Assembly: GCF_001422365.1 (NCBI RefSeq)
Contig: NZ_LMMT01000001.1
Span: forward strand, 224,293-288,292
DNA length: 64,000 nt
Direction of reading: 5' to 3'
DNA from: Pseudorhodoferax sp. Leaf265
GTDB taxonomy: Bacteria; Pseudomonadota; Gammaproteobacteria; Burkholderiales; Burkholderiaceae_C
Part shown: positions 37,180 to 45,504 of the stretch, piece after piece
How positions within the stretch are numbered: position 1 is the first letter of the stretch
Layout: each line of letters opens with the position of its first letter
Translations under genes and position numbers: made by a program
Notes under the pieces: model-generated
Told to the model about the DNA's origin: nothing
Databases searched by the model: none
What the model saw: the letters and a program-made list of their open reading frames with translations, nothing else

Positions 37180-39048
37180 TTGCAACACGCAAAAACCCCG
37201 CTCGCGGCGCTCACCCTGGGCGCCATCGGTGTCGTCTACGGTGACATCGGCACCAGCGTCCTGTACGCGGTCAAAGAGATCTTCGGATCCGGCCATGTCC
37301 CGTTCACGGCGGACAACGTCTACGGCGTGCTGTCCATCCTGTTCTGGACGCTGACCGTCATCGTCTCGCTCAAGTACGTGGTGCTGGTACTGCGCGCCGA
37401 CAACGCCGGCGAAGGCGGCCTGGTCGCCATGCTGGCGCTGGCCTCGCAGTCGGTGAAGGACAAGCCGCAACTGCGCCAGGTACTGCTGCTGGTCGGCATC
37501 TTCGGCACCTGTTTGTTCTACGGCGACGGCGTGATCACGCCGGCCATCTCGGTGCTGTCGGCCGTGGAAGGCCTGGAGGTGGTGTCGCCGGCCTTCCGCA
37601 AGGCCGTGATCCCGCTCACGCTCGTGATCCTGTTCGCGCTGTTCGCCCTGCAGAAACGCGGCACGGCCGGCATCGGCAAGTTCTTCGGGCCGATCACGCT
37701 GGCCTGGTTCATCGCCATCGCGCTGCTGGGCGTCTCGCACATCTGGCACAACCCGGAGATCCTCCACGCGCTGAGCCCGCACCATGCGCTGCGCTTCCTG
37801 TGGAACAACCCGGGCACGAGCTTCGTCATTCTGGGCGCCGTGGTGCTGGCTGTGACGGGCGCCGAGGCGCTCTATGCCGACCTCGGCCACTTCGGCAAAC
37901 GGCCGATCCGGCTGGCCTGGTTCAGCGTGGTCATGCCGGCGCTCACGCTGAACTACTTCGGCCAGGGCGCGCTATTGCTGCGCGAGCCCGAGGCCGTCAA
38001 GAACCCGTTCTTCATGATGGCGCCCGAATGGGCGCTGTTGCCGCTGGTGGGCATGGCCACGGCCGCCGCGGTGATCGCCTCCCAGGCACTCATCACGGGT
38101 GCGTTCTCGGTCACCAAGCAGGTGATCCAGCTGGGCTACCTGCCGCGGCTGCAGATCCAGCACACCAGCGTCAAGGCGGCCGGACAGATCTACATCCCCT
38201 TCATCAACTGGGGCCTGTTCCTGGCGATCGTGCTGGCCGTGGTGATGTTCAAGTCCTCCAGCAACCTGGCGGCGGCCTACGGCATCGCCGTGTGCACCGA
38301 CATGCTGATCACCACCGTGCTGACCTTCTTCGTCGTGCGCTACGGCTGGAAGTACCCGCTGTGGCTGTGCATCCTGGCCACGGGCTTCTTCTTCATCGTC
38401 GACTTCGCGTTCTGGGCTTCCAATCTCATGAAGCTGTTCGACGGTGGCTGGTTCCCGCTGTTCATCGGCGCCATGATGTTCATGCTCATGATGACCTGGC
38501 ACGAAGGTCGGCGCCTGCTCAACGAGGCGCTGCGCGCCAACGCCATCGACCTCAAGAGCTTCCTCGAGTCGGTGTTCGTGAGCCCCCCCGCCCGCGTGGA
38601 AGGCACAGCCGTGTTCCTGACGGCCGAACCGGGCAGCGTGCCCAATGCACTGCTGCACAACCTCAAGCACAACAAGGTGCTGCACGAGACCAACCTGTTC
38701 GTGACCGTACGCAGCCACGAACGGCCCTGGATCGGCATGGACAAGCGCCTGCAGATCGAGGCCCTGGGCCACGACTGCTGGCAGGTGGTGCTGCACTACG
38801 GCTTCAAGAACGACCCGGACCTGCCGCGCGCACTGGAGCAGATGCGCGGACGCGGCTGCGAAATGGAGACCATGACGACGAGCTACTTCCTCTCGCGCGA
38901 CATGGTGGTGCCCACCCTTGGCACCGGCATGGCGCCCTGGCGCGAGAAACTGTTCGCGCAGATGCACCTGAACGCAAGCGCTGCGGCCGACTTCCTCAAG
39001 CTGCCCAGCAACGCCGTCGTCGAGCTGGGCTCCAAGGTCGAGATCTGA
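37180..39048 (+). CDS. kup: Low-affinity potassium transporter Kup
   Basis: A 622-residue KUP/HAK/KT-family proton-potassium symporter, with about twelve hydrophobic segments and a C-terminal cytoplasmic domain. The opening [26 protein letters not shown] is the family signature. The start is unsettled: the TTG at 37180 gives the usual N-terminus but has no clear Shine-Dalgarno and no nearby ATG. It ends at a strong bidirectional terminator shared with the DUF4148 gene. Confidence 0.92.
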   Translation: MQHAKTPLAALTLGAIGVVYGDIGTSVLYAVKEIFGSGHVPFTADNVYGVLSILFWTLTVIVSLKYVVLVLRADNAGEGGLVAMLALASQSVKDKPQLRQVLLLVGIFGTCLFYGDGVITPAISVLSAVEGLEVVSPAFRKAVIPLTLVILFALFALQKRGTAGIGKFFGPITLAWFIAIALLGVSHIWHNPEILHALSPHHALRFLWNNPGTSFVILGAVVLAVTGAEALYADLGHFGKRPIRLAWFSVVMPALTLNYFGQGALLLREPEAVKNPFFMMAPEWALLPLVGMATAAAVIASQALITGAFSVTKQVIQLGYLPRLQIQHTSVKAAGQIYIPFINWGLFLAIVLAVVMFKSSSNLAAAYGIAVCTDMLITTVLTFFVVRYGWKYPLWLCILATGFFFIVDFAFWASNLMKLFDGGWFPLFIGAMMFMLMMTWHEGRRLLNEALRANAIDLKSFLESVFVSPPARVEGTAVFLTAEPGSVPNALLHNLKHNKVLHETNLFVTVRSHERPWIGMDKRLQIEALGHDCWQVVLHYGFKNDPDLPRALEQMRGRGCEMETMTTSYFLSRDMVVPTLGTGMAPWREKLFAQMHLNASAAADFLKLPSNAVVELGSKVEI

Positions 39049-39059
39049 GCCGGCAATGC

Positions 39060-39091
39060 AAAAGGCCCGCGCCTTGCGGCGCGGGCCTTTT
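39060..39091. terminator. Bidirectional terminator between kup and the DUF4148 genes
   Basis: A 14-bp perfect stem (AAAAGGCCCGCGCC paired with GGCGCGGGCCTTTT) with loop TTGC serves kup on the plus strand and the DUF4148 gene on the minus strand. The stem core recurs after the next two DUF4148 genes. Confidence 0.9.
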
Positions 39092-39114
39092 GCGTTCTGC
39101 GCGAAGCGCGAGGA

Positions 39115-39549
39115 TCAGACTTCGCCGCCAGGCAGGTCACCGGCACGCAGGGCACGCACGGCCTCGGCGTGCACGGCTTCGCGGGTCAGCAGGCTCTTGG
39201 AGGGGCGGTAGCCGATGTCTGCACCTTCGCCAGCCGGGGCCAATTGGTGGTTCCGGGCTGCAGCCAGGTATTCGCCCTGGACTTGCTCGCGCGTCACCGT
39301 GCTGGGCTTGGCAGAGGCCACAACGCCCGCTTCACCGACTTCACCGGTGGCGACGAGCTGGTGGTTGCGCTGGGCTTGCAGGAGTTCGTTGCGTACGGCT
39401 TCACGGCTCAGGCCGCCGGACGAAGCGGCTGCCACCGGCGGGATGTAGCCGACTTCACCACTGGCGTTCACACCGCCGCCAGCGAATGCAGGCGCTGCGA
39501 CCAAGCCGGCTGCGGCGAGCAGGGCGGAGGCGAGGATCTTGGTGTTCAT
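39115..39549 (-). CDS. DUF4148 secreted protein, longer paralogue
   Basis: A 144-residue protein with a signal peptide MNTKILASALLAAAGLVAAPAFA and repeated segments of the LTREAVRNELLQAQRNHQL / VTREQVQGEYLAAARNHQL / LTREAVHAEAVRALRAGDL form, so three copies of the DUF4148 unit. The shorter neighbours have two. It ends in GGEV like both. Function of the family is unknown; export to the periplasm is predicted. AAGGAAAG precedes the ATG. Confidence 0.85.
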   Translation of the reverse strand: MNTKILASALLAAAGLVAAPAFAGGGVNASGEVGYIPPVAAASSGGLSREAVRNELLQAQRNHQLVATGEVGEAGVVASAKPSTVTREQVQGEYLAAARNHQLAPAGEGADIGYRPSKSLLTREAVHAEAVRALRAGDLPGGEV

Positions 39550-39624
39550 GGTGCTTTCCTTCATTGACATTGACGATGGAATGAAGTTTAAAAACGCAGA
39601 AGCGAAAGAAAAAGCCCGCTCAAA

Positions 39625-39655
39625 GCAAAGCATCGTTTCCGCTGAGGCAACAGTG
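39625..39655 (-). promoter_or_regulatory. Conserved 31-bp element upstream of DUF4148 gene 1
   Basis: Reading the minus strand: CACTGTT, nine variable bases, then GGAAACGATGCTTTGC, followed at a fixed 11-bp gap by TTTTTCTTT (39605-39613 complement). The same arrangement precedes the other two DUF4148 genes without gaps. Confidence 0.6.
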
Positions 39656-39682
39656 TCGTGGAACTTCTCGCCAAAGCAAAAA

Positions 39683-39704
39683 GCCCGCGCCTTGCGGCGC
39701 GGGC
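39683..39704 (-). terminator. Terminator after DUF4148 gene 2
   Basis: GCCCGCGCC / GGCGCGGGC stem with loop TTGC, followed on the minus strand by TTTTTGC. The stem core is identical to those at 39060-39091 and 40292-40319. Confidence 0.85.
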
Positions 39705-39730
39705 CTGGATCTGCAAGCGTTCTGGAACGA

Positions 39731-40045
39731 TCAGACTTCGCCACCACCCAGCAGGCCATGGCGCACGGCGTACACGGCTTCAGAGCGCACGGCGTCGCGG
39801 GTCAAGGTGCTCTTGGCGGTGGCCACGGCGCCGATATCGGCACCTTCGCCGACTTCCGGCAGCGTGCCATTGCGTTCGGCCTGCAGGTACTCGGCACGCA
39901 CGGCTTCGCGGGTCAGGCCGCTCTTGACCGAGCTCACTTGCGGCACATAGCCGACTTCACCGCTGATGTTGTCGCCAGCGAAGCTGGGAGCGGCAGCGAA
40001 ACCGATGGCCGCGACCAGGGCGGAGGCAAGAAACTTCGTGTTCAT
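39731..40045 (-). CDS. DUF4148 secreted protein, copy 2
   Basis: A 104-residue protein with signal peptide MNTKFLASALVAAIGFAAAPSFA, then DNISGEVGYVPQVSSVKS and two DUF4148 units. It is about 85-90 percent identical by eye to the copy at 40351-40665, marking a recent duplication. AAAGGA precedes the ATG. Confidence 0.87.
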   Translation of the reverse strand: MNTKFLASALVAAIGFAAAPSFAGDNISGEVGYVPQVSSVKSGLTREAVRAEYLQAERNGTLPEVGEGADIGAVATAKSTLTRDAVRSEAVYAVRHGLLGGGEV

Positions 40046-40189
40046 GATGGATTCCTTTCGGTGATGAGGACAATTTCCCGTTCAGCGGAGCCGGACCTTT
40101 TGTCCTGCTCCGTCTCGACGAGTCGTGTCTGCGTCTCATCGATGGCTCCATTGTCGAAGCCATGGCGCCAAAGAAAAACCGTGCAAAGG

Positions 40190-40220
40190 GCAATGCATCG
40201 TTTCTGAAATGACAACAGTG
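40190..40220 (-). promoter_or_regulatory. Conserved 31-bp element upstream of DUF4148 gene 2
   Basis: Minus strand: CACTGTT, nine variable bases, AGAAACGATGCATTGC, then 11 bp and TTTTTCTTT. It lies 145 bp before the start codon, further than at gene 1 (76 bp). Confidence 0.6.
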
Positions 40221-40291
40221 GAGAGACTCAGTACTTTCCCTGATGCCGCAGTCTTGAGAGTGCTTGGCCATCCGCCCGGGCTGCAAAGCAA

Positions 40292-40319
40292 AAAGCCCGC
40301 GCCTTGCGGCGCGGGCTTT
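40292..40319 (-). terminator. Terminator after DUF4148 gene 3
   Basis: AAAGCCCGCGCC / GGCGCGGGCTTT stem with loop TTGC, then TTTTTGC on the minus strand. Same core as the other two terminators of the cluster. Confidence 0.87.
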
Positions 40320-40350
40320 GGTTCATCGTGGCGCGATGCGGGGGGCAGGC

Positions 40351-40665
40351 TCAGACTTCGCCGCCAACCAGCTGACCGTGGCGCACGGCGTACACCGCTT
40401 CTGCGCGCACGGCGTCACGCGACAGCGTGCTCTTGGCAGAAGCCACAGCACCGGTGTCGGCGCCTTCGCCCAGTTCGGGCAACGTGCCGTTGCGCTCGGC
40501 CTGCAGGTACTCGGCACGCACGGCTTCGCGCGTCAGGCTGCTCTTGGCGCTGCTCACTTGCGGCACATAGCCGACTTCACCGCTGATGTTGTCGCCGGCA
40601 AAGGCGGGGGCGGCGGCGAAAGCGGCAGCAGCGATCAGGGCGGAGGCGAAAAACTTCGTGTTCAT
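40351..40665 (-). CDS. DUF4148 secreted protein, copy 3
   Basis: A 104-residue protein with signal peptide MNTKFFASALIAAAAFAAAPAFA and two DUF4148 units, nearly identical to copy 2. Another ATG nine bases upstream (40674) is possible, but AAGGA lies 8 bp before 40665 and the resulting length equals that of copy 2. Confidence 0.87.
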   Translation of the reverse strand: MNTKFFASALIAAAAFAAAPAFAGDNISGEVGYVPQVSSAKSSLTREAVRAEYLQAERNGTLPELGEGADTGAVASAKSTLSRDAVRAEAVYAVRHGQLVGGEV

Positions 40666-40804
40666 GGTGTTCATCCTTGCAAATCGGTTGGCTCGATCCG
40701 GTCACCAAGCCTTCCCGGCGACCGCTTCGATGAACCGTTTGCGGTTGGCTCATCGATGGGATGAACTGTAGAAGTTGTGCTTTGAAAGAAAAACAGGCCT
40801 CCGA

Positions 40805-40835
40805 GCAATGGATCGTTTCCCGGATCGAAACAGTA
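40805..40835 (-). promoter_or_regulatory. Conserved 31-bp element upstream of DUF4148 gene 3
   Basis: Minus strand: TACTGTT, nine variable bases, GGAAACGATCCATTGC, 11 bp, TTTTTCTTT. It reaches to within 8 bp of the DUF3297 stop codon, so the element is clearly separate from coding sequence of its neighbour. Confidence 0.6.
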
Positions 40836-40842
40836 ACCGGTT

Positions 40843-41100
40843 TCAGGTTTCGCGGTAGAAGGCTTCGACCTGGCCCTTGAGCTTGATCAGAAGCGGCCGG
40901 CCACGGCGGTCCACGGTCTTGCCGGCGGCCACCTTGATCCAGCCTTCGGACAGGCAGTACTCCTCGACATCGTGGCGTTCGGTGCCGTTGAAGCGGATGC
41001 CGATGTCGTGCTGGAACACGGCCGCGACATGGTGCGGGCTGCGCGGGTCGACGGACAGGTGGTCGGGCAGCGGCGGACGGGTGGTGGCTTCTTGGTTCAT
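40843..41100 (-). CDS. DUF3297 family protein
   Basis: An 85-residue protein of the conserved DUF3297 family: RPPLPDHLSVDPRSPHHVAAVFQHDIGIRFNG and a C-terminal GRPLLIKLKGQVEAFYRE. Function is unknown. The start at 41100 gives the usual family length; the frame remains open a little upstream. Confidence 0.88.
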   Translation of the reverse strand: MNQEATTRPPLPDHLSVDPRSPHHVAAVFQHDIGIRFNGTERHDVEEYCLSEGWIKVAAGKTVDRRGRPLLIKLKGQVEAFYRET

Positions 41101-41131
41101 GGGCGCAATTAGACCGCAGCCCGCGGCCACG

Positions 41132-41773
41132 CTAACCCAGCGAGCGCAGCCCTGCGGCGGTGCGCACCCACGCCAGCAGTCCGGGCACGGGCGCCTCGCG
41201 CACCGTCAGCGTGACCGCGGGCTCGGCCAGCCCCAGCCGGTCGAGCAGCGCCTGCACGCGCGCCGGCTCAGGGTGCTGCAGTTCGAGCGCGACCAGTGTG
41301 CAGCCGAGGTCTTCGAGCGTGGATGCCGGATGGGCGGGGGTGTCCCACTGGATCAGCGTCGGGGCAGCACCACCGAGCGGCAGGCTGCCGTCGGCTGGCA
41401 CCGTGATGCGCCAGCCGAACCCGCCGCGCGACATGGGCAGCACCTCGCCGACCGGCACGGCGGCCGTCGCGGCGACCGCTGCCGCGATGTCGTCGGTGCG
41501 CGCCACCCAGCACGCCAGGCGCGGTGGCGCATCGGCTGCCAGTCGGTCGAGTTCGAACCATCGCGCACGCGGTGGGGCCGGCACGCCAGGGTCCACGGCG
41601 ATCACCTCCAGGTACAACGCCTCGCCCAGGCGCAGCAACAGGTTGTGCGTGCCCATGCGGGCATGCTGGCCGCCCGGCTGCGGGCGCACGCCCAGTTGCG
41701 CGTGCAGGGCGTCGCTGCCGGCCTGCAGCGTTGGCGCCACGATGGCGAGGTGGTCGATGCGGCAGGTCGACAT
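41132..41773 (-). CDS. VOC/glyoxalase-like domain protein
   Basis: A 213-residue protein of the Glyoxalase_3 (VOC-like) group, opening CRIDHLAIVAPTLQAGSDALHAQLGVRP with RMGTHNLLLRLGEALYLEVIAVD. The substrate cannot be told. It abuts the stop codon of the upstream dehydrogenase with no gap, so both are probably made from one message. Confidence 0.83.
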   Translation of the reverse strand: MSTCRIDHLAIVAPTLQAGSDALHAQLGVRPQPGGQHARMGTHNLLLRLGEALYLEVIAVDPGVPAPPRARWFELDRLAADAPPRLACWVARTDDIAAAVAATAAVPVGEVLPMSRGGFGWRITVPADGSLPLGGAAPTLIQWDTPAHPASTLEDLGCTLVALELQHPEPARVQALLDRLGLAEPAVTLTVREAPVPGLLAWVRTAAGLRSLG

Positions 41774-42901
41774 TCAGGTGCCCGAGGGGCGCAGCAGCAC
41801 CTTCTCGCCCGTGGCCTGCTTGCCGTAGATGGCGATGGCCTCCAGCGACAGCGCCTCGGCCAGGCCGACCTCGCGCGTGTAGTGGCTCGCGAAGGTGGTC
41901 GTGAGCTCGGCCGCCACGCGCGCCTTGAGCTGCTGCACCTGATGCGGACCGGTCTTCTGCAGGAACGGGAACAGCAGCCAGCCGCCCACCCCCCAGGTCA
42001 TGCCGAAGCCGCGCGCGATCTCGATGGGGCCGCGGTCCAGGCTGCCGTAGACGTAGACCTGCTTGTGCACATTGCTGCCGTAGCGGCTGTAGGCGGCCTG
42101 CTCCTTGCGCGCGATGGCGGCCTCCATGGCCACCAGAATCTGGCCGGCCAGCTTGCCGCCGCCGATGGCATCGAAGGCCAGCGTGGCGCCGGTGGCGGCA
42201 ATCGCCTCGGTCAATGCGGCCTGGAAGTCGCTCTGGCTGCTGTCGACCACATGCTGCGCGCCTTGCCCGCGCAGCAGCGCGGCCTGCTCGGGCTTGCGCA
42301 CCACGTTGACCAGCGGCACGCCGTCCTTCAGGCAGATGCGGTTCAGCATCTGGCCCAGGTTGGACGCCGCAGCCGTGTGCACCAGCGCGGTGTGGCCCTC
42401 GCGCCGCATGGTCTCCACCATGCCCAGCGAGGTCAGCGGGTTGACGAAGCACGAGGCGCCCTGCGCCGCCGTGGCGCCCTCGGGCAGCGGCAGGCATTGC
42501 GCGGCCGAAATGGCGCGGAACTCTGCGTACATGCCGCCGCCCAGCAGCGCGACCTTCCTGCCCAGCAGGGCCTGGGCCGCGGCCGAGGCACCGGCGGCGA
42601 CCACGGTACCGGCGCCCTCGTTGCCCACGACCATGGAATCGCCGACCCGCGCGCCGGCCGCGGCCAGGGCCGTGGGCGACAGGCTGGCCGTGACCACGGG
42701 GCGCTCGGCCGTGCCCGAGACCTTGGCCGTGGCCATGTCGGCACCGCCGAACAGCAGGCCCAGGTCCGAGGGGTTCAGCGGCGCCGCCTCCACGCGCACC
42801 ACGACCTCGTCGTCGTGCGCAGGCTGGGGCATGGCGACCTCGGCCAGCGAGAGTTCCAGGGTCGCGTCGGGGCGAATCAGCGAGCGCAGTTGCAAGGGCA
42901 T
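41774..42901 (-). CDS. Zinc-binding (MDR) dehydrogenase, quinone oxidoreductase-like
   Basis: A 375-residue medium-chain dehydrogenase/reductase. The N-terminal GroES-like domain holds VVVRVEAAPLNPSDLGLLFGG; the cofactor region has the nucleotide fold (ALVHTAAASNLGQMLNRICLKDGVPLVNVVRKPEQ). The structural zinc cysteines are not evident, which favours the quinone-oxidoreductase-like branch. Lies between an NmrA-type protein and the VOC protein. Confidence 0.83.
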   Translation of the reverse strand: MPLQLRSLIRPDATLELSLAEVAMPQPAHDDEVVVRVEAAPLNPSDLGLLFGGADMATAKVSGTAERPVVTASLSPTALAAAGARVGDSMVVGNEGAGTVVAAGASAAAQALLGRKVALLGGGMYAEFRAISAAQCLPLPEGATAAQGASCFVNPLTSLGMVETMRREGHTALVHTAAASNLGQMLNRICLKDGVPLVNVVRKPEQAALLRGQGAQHVVDSSQSDFQAALTEAIAATGATLAFDAIGGGKLAGQILVAMEAAIARKEQAAYSRYGSNVHKQVYVYGSLDRGPIEIARGFGMTWGVGGWLLFPFLQKTGPHQVQQLKARVAAELTTTFASHYTREVGLAEALSLEAIAIYGKQATGEKVLLRPSGT

Positions 42902-42959
42902 GGGTGGTCCTCGGGTGGGTGGTTCGGTGGAGCCACCCAGTATAGGAAGCGCCCCGTGT

Positions 42960-43700
42960 TCAGCGCGCCATCCAGGCCGCGAAGGTGACCGTCCCCAGCC
43001 GCGCCCTGCCCACGGGCACCAGCGTGCCGTCGTCCAGCGGCGCGCCGAAGTACAGCGCCTGCGGGTCCGCCACGACCTGGCGGCCGTCCTGCTTCAGGTC
43101 GAGGTAGCGTTGCACGAGTTCGGCCAGCGGCAGCCGCTCGGGGCCGGCGATCTCGATGCGGCCGTGCAGGGGCGCGGCCAGTGCCACGTCGGCCAGCACG
43201 GCGGCCACGTCGTCGGAGCTGATGGGCTGGATGGCGGCCGGCGACAGCCGGATCTCGCCGTTCGCACCGGCCGACTGCGCGATGCCGCCCAGGAACTCGA
43301 GGAACTGCGTGGCCTGCACGATGGTCCAGGGGATGCCGCCGGCCACGACCAGGTCTTCCTGCGCCTGCTTGGCGCGGAAGTAGCCGCTCCGCTGCAGCTT
43401 GTGCGTGCCGACCACGGACAGCGCCACATGGTGCTGCACGCCGGCTCTCGCCTCGGCCGCCAGCAGGTTGCGGCCCGAGGTCTGGAAGAAGTCCAGCACG
43501 GCCTGGTCGGCGAACGAGGGCGAATTCGCCACATCCACCACCACCTGGGCACCGGCCAGCGCCGCATCCAGGCCCTCGCCCGTGAGCGTGTTGACGCCGG
43601 TGTTGGGCGAGGCGGCCAGCACGTCGTGGCCCAGGTTCTTCAACAAGACGACGAGCTTGGAGCCGATCAGGCCCGTGCCGCCGATGACGACGATCTTCAT
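42960..43700 (-). CDS. NAD(P)-binding NmrA-like/SDR-atypical protein
   Basis: A 246-residue Rossmann protein starting MKIVVIGGTGLIGSKLV with the atypical SDR motif GGTGLIG. The SVVGTHKLQRSGYFRAKQAQEDLV block contains a YxxxK-like arrangement. Members act as redox-sensing proteins or reductases. It follows the AhpD-like gene by 29 bp. Confidence 0.83.
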   Translation of the reverse strand: MKIVVIGGTGLIGSKLVVLLKNLGHDVLAASPNTGVNTLTGEGLDAALAGAQVVVDVANSPSFADQAVLDFFQTSGRNLLAAEARAGVQHHVALSVVGTHKLQRSGYFRAKQAQEDLVVAGGIPWTIVQATQFLEFLGGIAQSAGANGEIRLSPAAIQPISSDDVAAVLADVALAAPLHGRIEIAGPERLPLAELVQRYLDLKQDGRQVVADPQALYFGAPLDDGTLVPVGRARLGTVTFAAWMAR

Positions 43701-43729
43701 GGGGTGTCCCTCGGGTGCAGGAAGCGGGA

Positions 43730-44209
43730 TCAGGAGAACTGCACCTTGTCCAGGCCGAAGGCCTTGTCGGCCGCGCCCGGGACGTTGCGGAAGGCGATGC
43801 TCAGGCGGTTCCAGGCGTTGATGCCCATCACGTTGTGCGTGAGTTCCACGATCTCCTGCTCGGAGAACTCGGCGCGCACCTGCTCGTAGACGGCATCGGA
43901 CACGCCATGGGCGGGCAGCTGCGTGAGCACCTCGGTCCAGGCGAAGGCGGCGCGCTCGCGCGCGCTGAACAACGGGGATTCGTGCCAGATCGCCACATGG
44001 TGCAGGCGCAGCTCGCCCTCGCCGTGCTGCTTGGCCTGCTTGACGTGCATGTCCAGGCAGAAGGCGCAGCCGTTCATCTGCGAGGCACGGATCTCGATCA
44101 GCGCGAGCAGCTTGGCGTCCAGGCTGCCCTTCTTGCCGGCGATGCTGTAGTCGGACAGCTTCTTGTAGAGCTCGGGGGCTTGCTGCAGGGCGTTGAGGCG
44201 GGGGGTCAT
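43730..44209 (-). CDS. AhpD-like carboxymuconolactone decarboxylase family protein
   Basis: A 159-residue protein with the AhpD-type active-site motif CAFCLDMH (CxxC plus His) at about residues 47-54, as in alkylhydroperoxidases that use a dithiol. AAGGAAACACC precedes the ATG at 44209. It heads a minus-strand run of small redox or detoxification genes (this gene, NmrA-like, MDR, VOC, DUF3297). Substrate unknown. Confidence 0.87.
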   Translation of the reverse strand: MTPRLNALQQAPELYKKLSDYSIAGKKGSLDAKLLALIEIRASQMNGCAFCLDMHVKQAKQHGEGELRLHHVAIWHESPLFSARERAAFAWTEVLTQLPAHGVSDAVYEQVRAEFSEQEIVELTHNVMGINAWNRLSIAFRNVPGAADKAFGLDKVQFS

Positions 44210-44319
44210 GGTGTTTCCTTTCGGGTTGAAAAATCGTTCTCTTCCCTTCAAGACGGGCCGGCCCCGCGGTTTGTGACAGGCCAGCCGAAAAAATCCGGCA
44301 TGGGCACAATCCGCCGCCT

Positions 44320-45504
44320 ATGCGTTTCCTGAAAGACCTGAGCCTGCCCGCGTTCACGGCCGGCTTCGTGGCCGTGCTGGTCGGCTTCACCAGTTCCGTG
44401 GCCATCGTGTTCCAGGCCGCGCTGGCCTTCGGCGCCACGCCGGCGCAGATCAGTTCCTGGATGTGGGCCTTGGGCCTGGGCATGGGCCTGGCCACCGCCA
44501 TCCCCTCGCTGCTGTGGCGCATGCCGGTCATGGTGGCCTGGAGCACGCCGGGCGCTGCCGTGCTGGCCGTGGCGGGTGCCGGGTACGGCATGGGCGAGGC
44601 CGTGGGCGCGTTCATGCTGAGCGCCCTGGCGATCTGGCTGGCGGGCGCCACCGGCTGGTTCGAGCGCGTGATGAACCGCATCCCCGTGGCCATCGCCTCG
44701 GCGCTGCTGGCCGGCGTGCTGGCGCGCTTCGGGCTGGACGCGTTTCTGGCCGCGAAGACCGCGCTGGGTCTGGTGCTGCTGATGCTCGTGGTCTACCTGC
44801 TGGGCCGACGCCTGCTACCGCGCTACGCCGTGCCGCTGACGCTGCTGGCGGCCATCGTCTACTGTGGCGTGCGCGGCGAGCTGGGCTGGTCGTCGGTCCA
44901 CCTGGCATTGGCGGTGCCCCAGTTCACCATGCCGGTCTTCAGCTGGCAGGCCGCCATCAGCCTGGCCGTGCCGCTGTTCGTGGTGACCATGGCCTCGCAG
45001 AACCTGCCCGGCGTGGCCGCCATCCGCGCGGCCGGCTACGGCCGCATGCCGATCTCCAAACTGCTCAGCATCACCGGCCTGGCCACGCTGGTGTTGGCGC
45101 CGTTCGGCGCGTTCGCGCTGAACCTCTCGGCCATCACGGCCGCGATCTGCATGGGCCGCGAGGCGCACGAAGACCCCGACAAGCGCTACACCGCGGCCGT
45201 CAGCTGCGGCCTGATCTACGTGCTGATCGGCGTCTTCGGCGCCACCGTCACGGGGCTGCTGACGGCCTTCCCCAAGGAGCTGGTGGCCGCCATCGCCGGC
45301 CTCGCGCTGCTGGGCACCATCGGCAACGGCCTGGCCGCCGCGCTGGCCGACGAGCGGCACCGCGAGCCGGCCCTGATCACCTTCCTCGTCACGCTGTCCG
45401 GCGTGGCAATCGCCGGCGTCGGCTCGGCCTTCTGGGGAGTGGTGGCCGGCGCCCTGGCGCTGTTTGTGCAACAGTACGCGCCTTCCCGAAAGAGCCAGGC
45501 ATGA
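44320..45504 (+). CDS. benE: BenE family benzoate/H+ symporter-like transporter
   Basis: A 394-residue membrane protein with about twelve hydrophobic segments and the BenE features FTAGFVAVLVGFTSSVAIVFQAA, MVAWSTPGAAVLA, PLFVVTMASQNLPGVAAIRAAGY and NLSAITAAICMGREAHEDPDKRY. No benzoate-degrading genes are nearby, so the substrate may differ. It overlaps gshB by 4 bp (ATGA). Confidence 0.88.
   Translation: MRFLKDLSLPAFTAGFVAVLVGFTSSVAIVFQAALAFGATPAQISSWMWALGLGMGLATAIPSLLWRMPVMVAWSTPGAAVLAVAGAGYGMGEAVGAFMLSALAIWLAGATGWFERVMNRIPVAIASALLAGVLARFGLDAFLAAKTALGLVLLMLVVYLLGRRLLPRYAVPLTLLAAIVYCGVRGELGWSSVHLALAVPQFTMPVFSWQAAISLAVPLFVVTMASQNLPGVAAIRAAGYGRMPISKLLSITGLATLVLAPFGAFALNLSAITAAICMGREAHEDPDKRYTAAVSCGLIYVLIGVFGATVTGLLTAFPKELVAAIAGLALLGTIGNGLAAALADERHREPALITFLVTLSGVAIAGVGSAFWGVVAGALALFVQQYAPSRKSQA

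Larger units (their letters stand above)
40046..40350. other. 305-bp gap with upstream element and terminator
   Basis: This gap between two DUF4148 copies contains no gene. It holds the 5' region of copy 2, including its AAAGAAAAA box at 40170-40178 and the shared 31-bp element, then the terminator of copy 3. Confidence 0.7.

Noticed and set aside
39049..40842. CRISPR-like repeats in the DUF4148 region
   Set aside because: The repeats are whole duplicated genes and terminators with unequal spacing, not short direct repeats with spacers.
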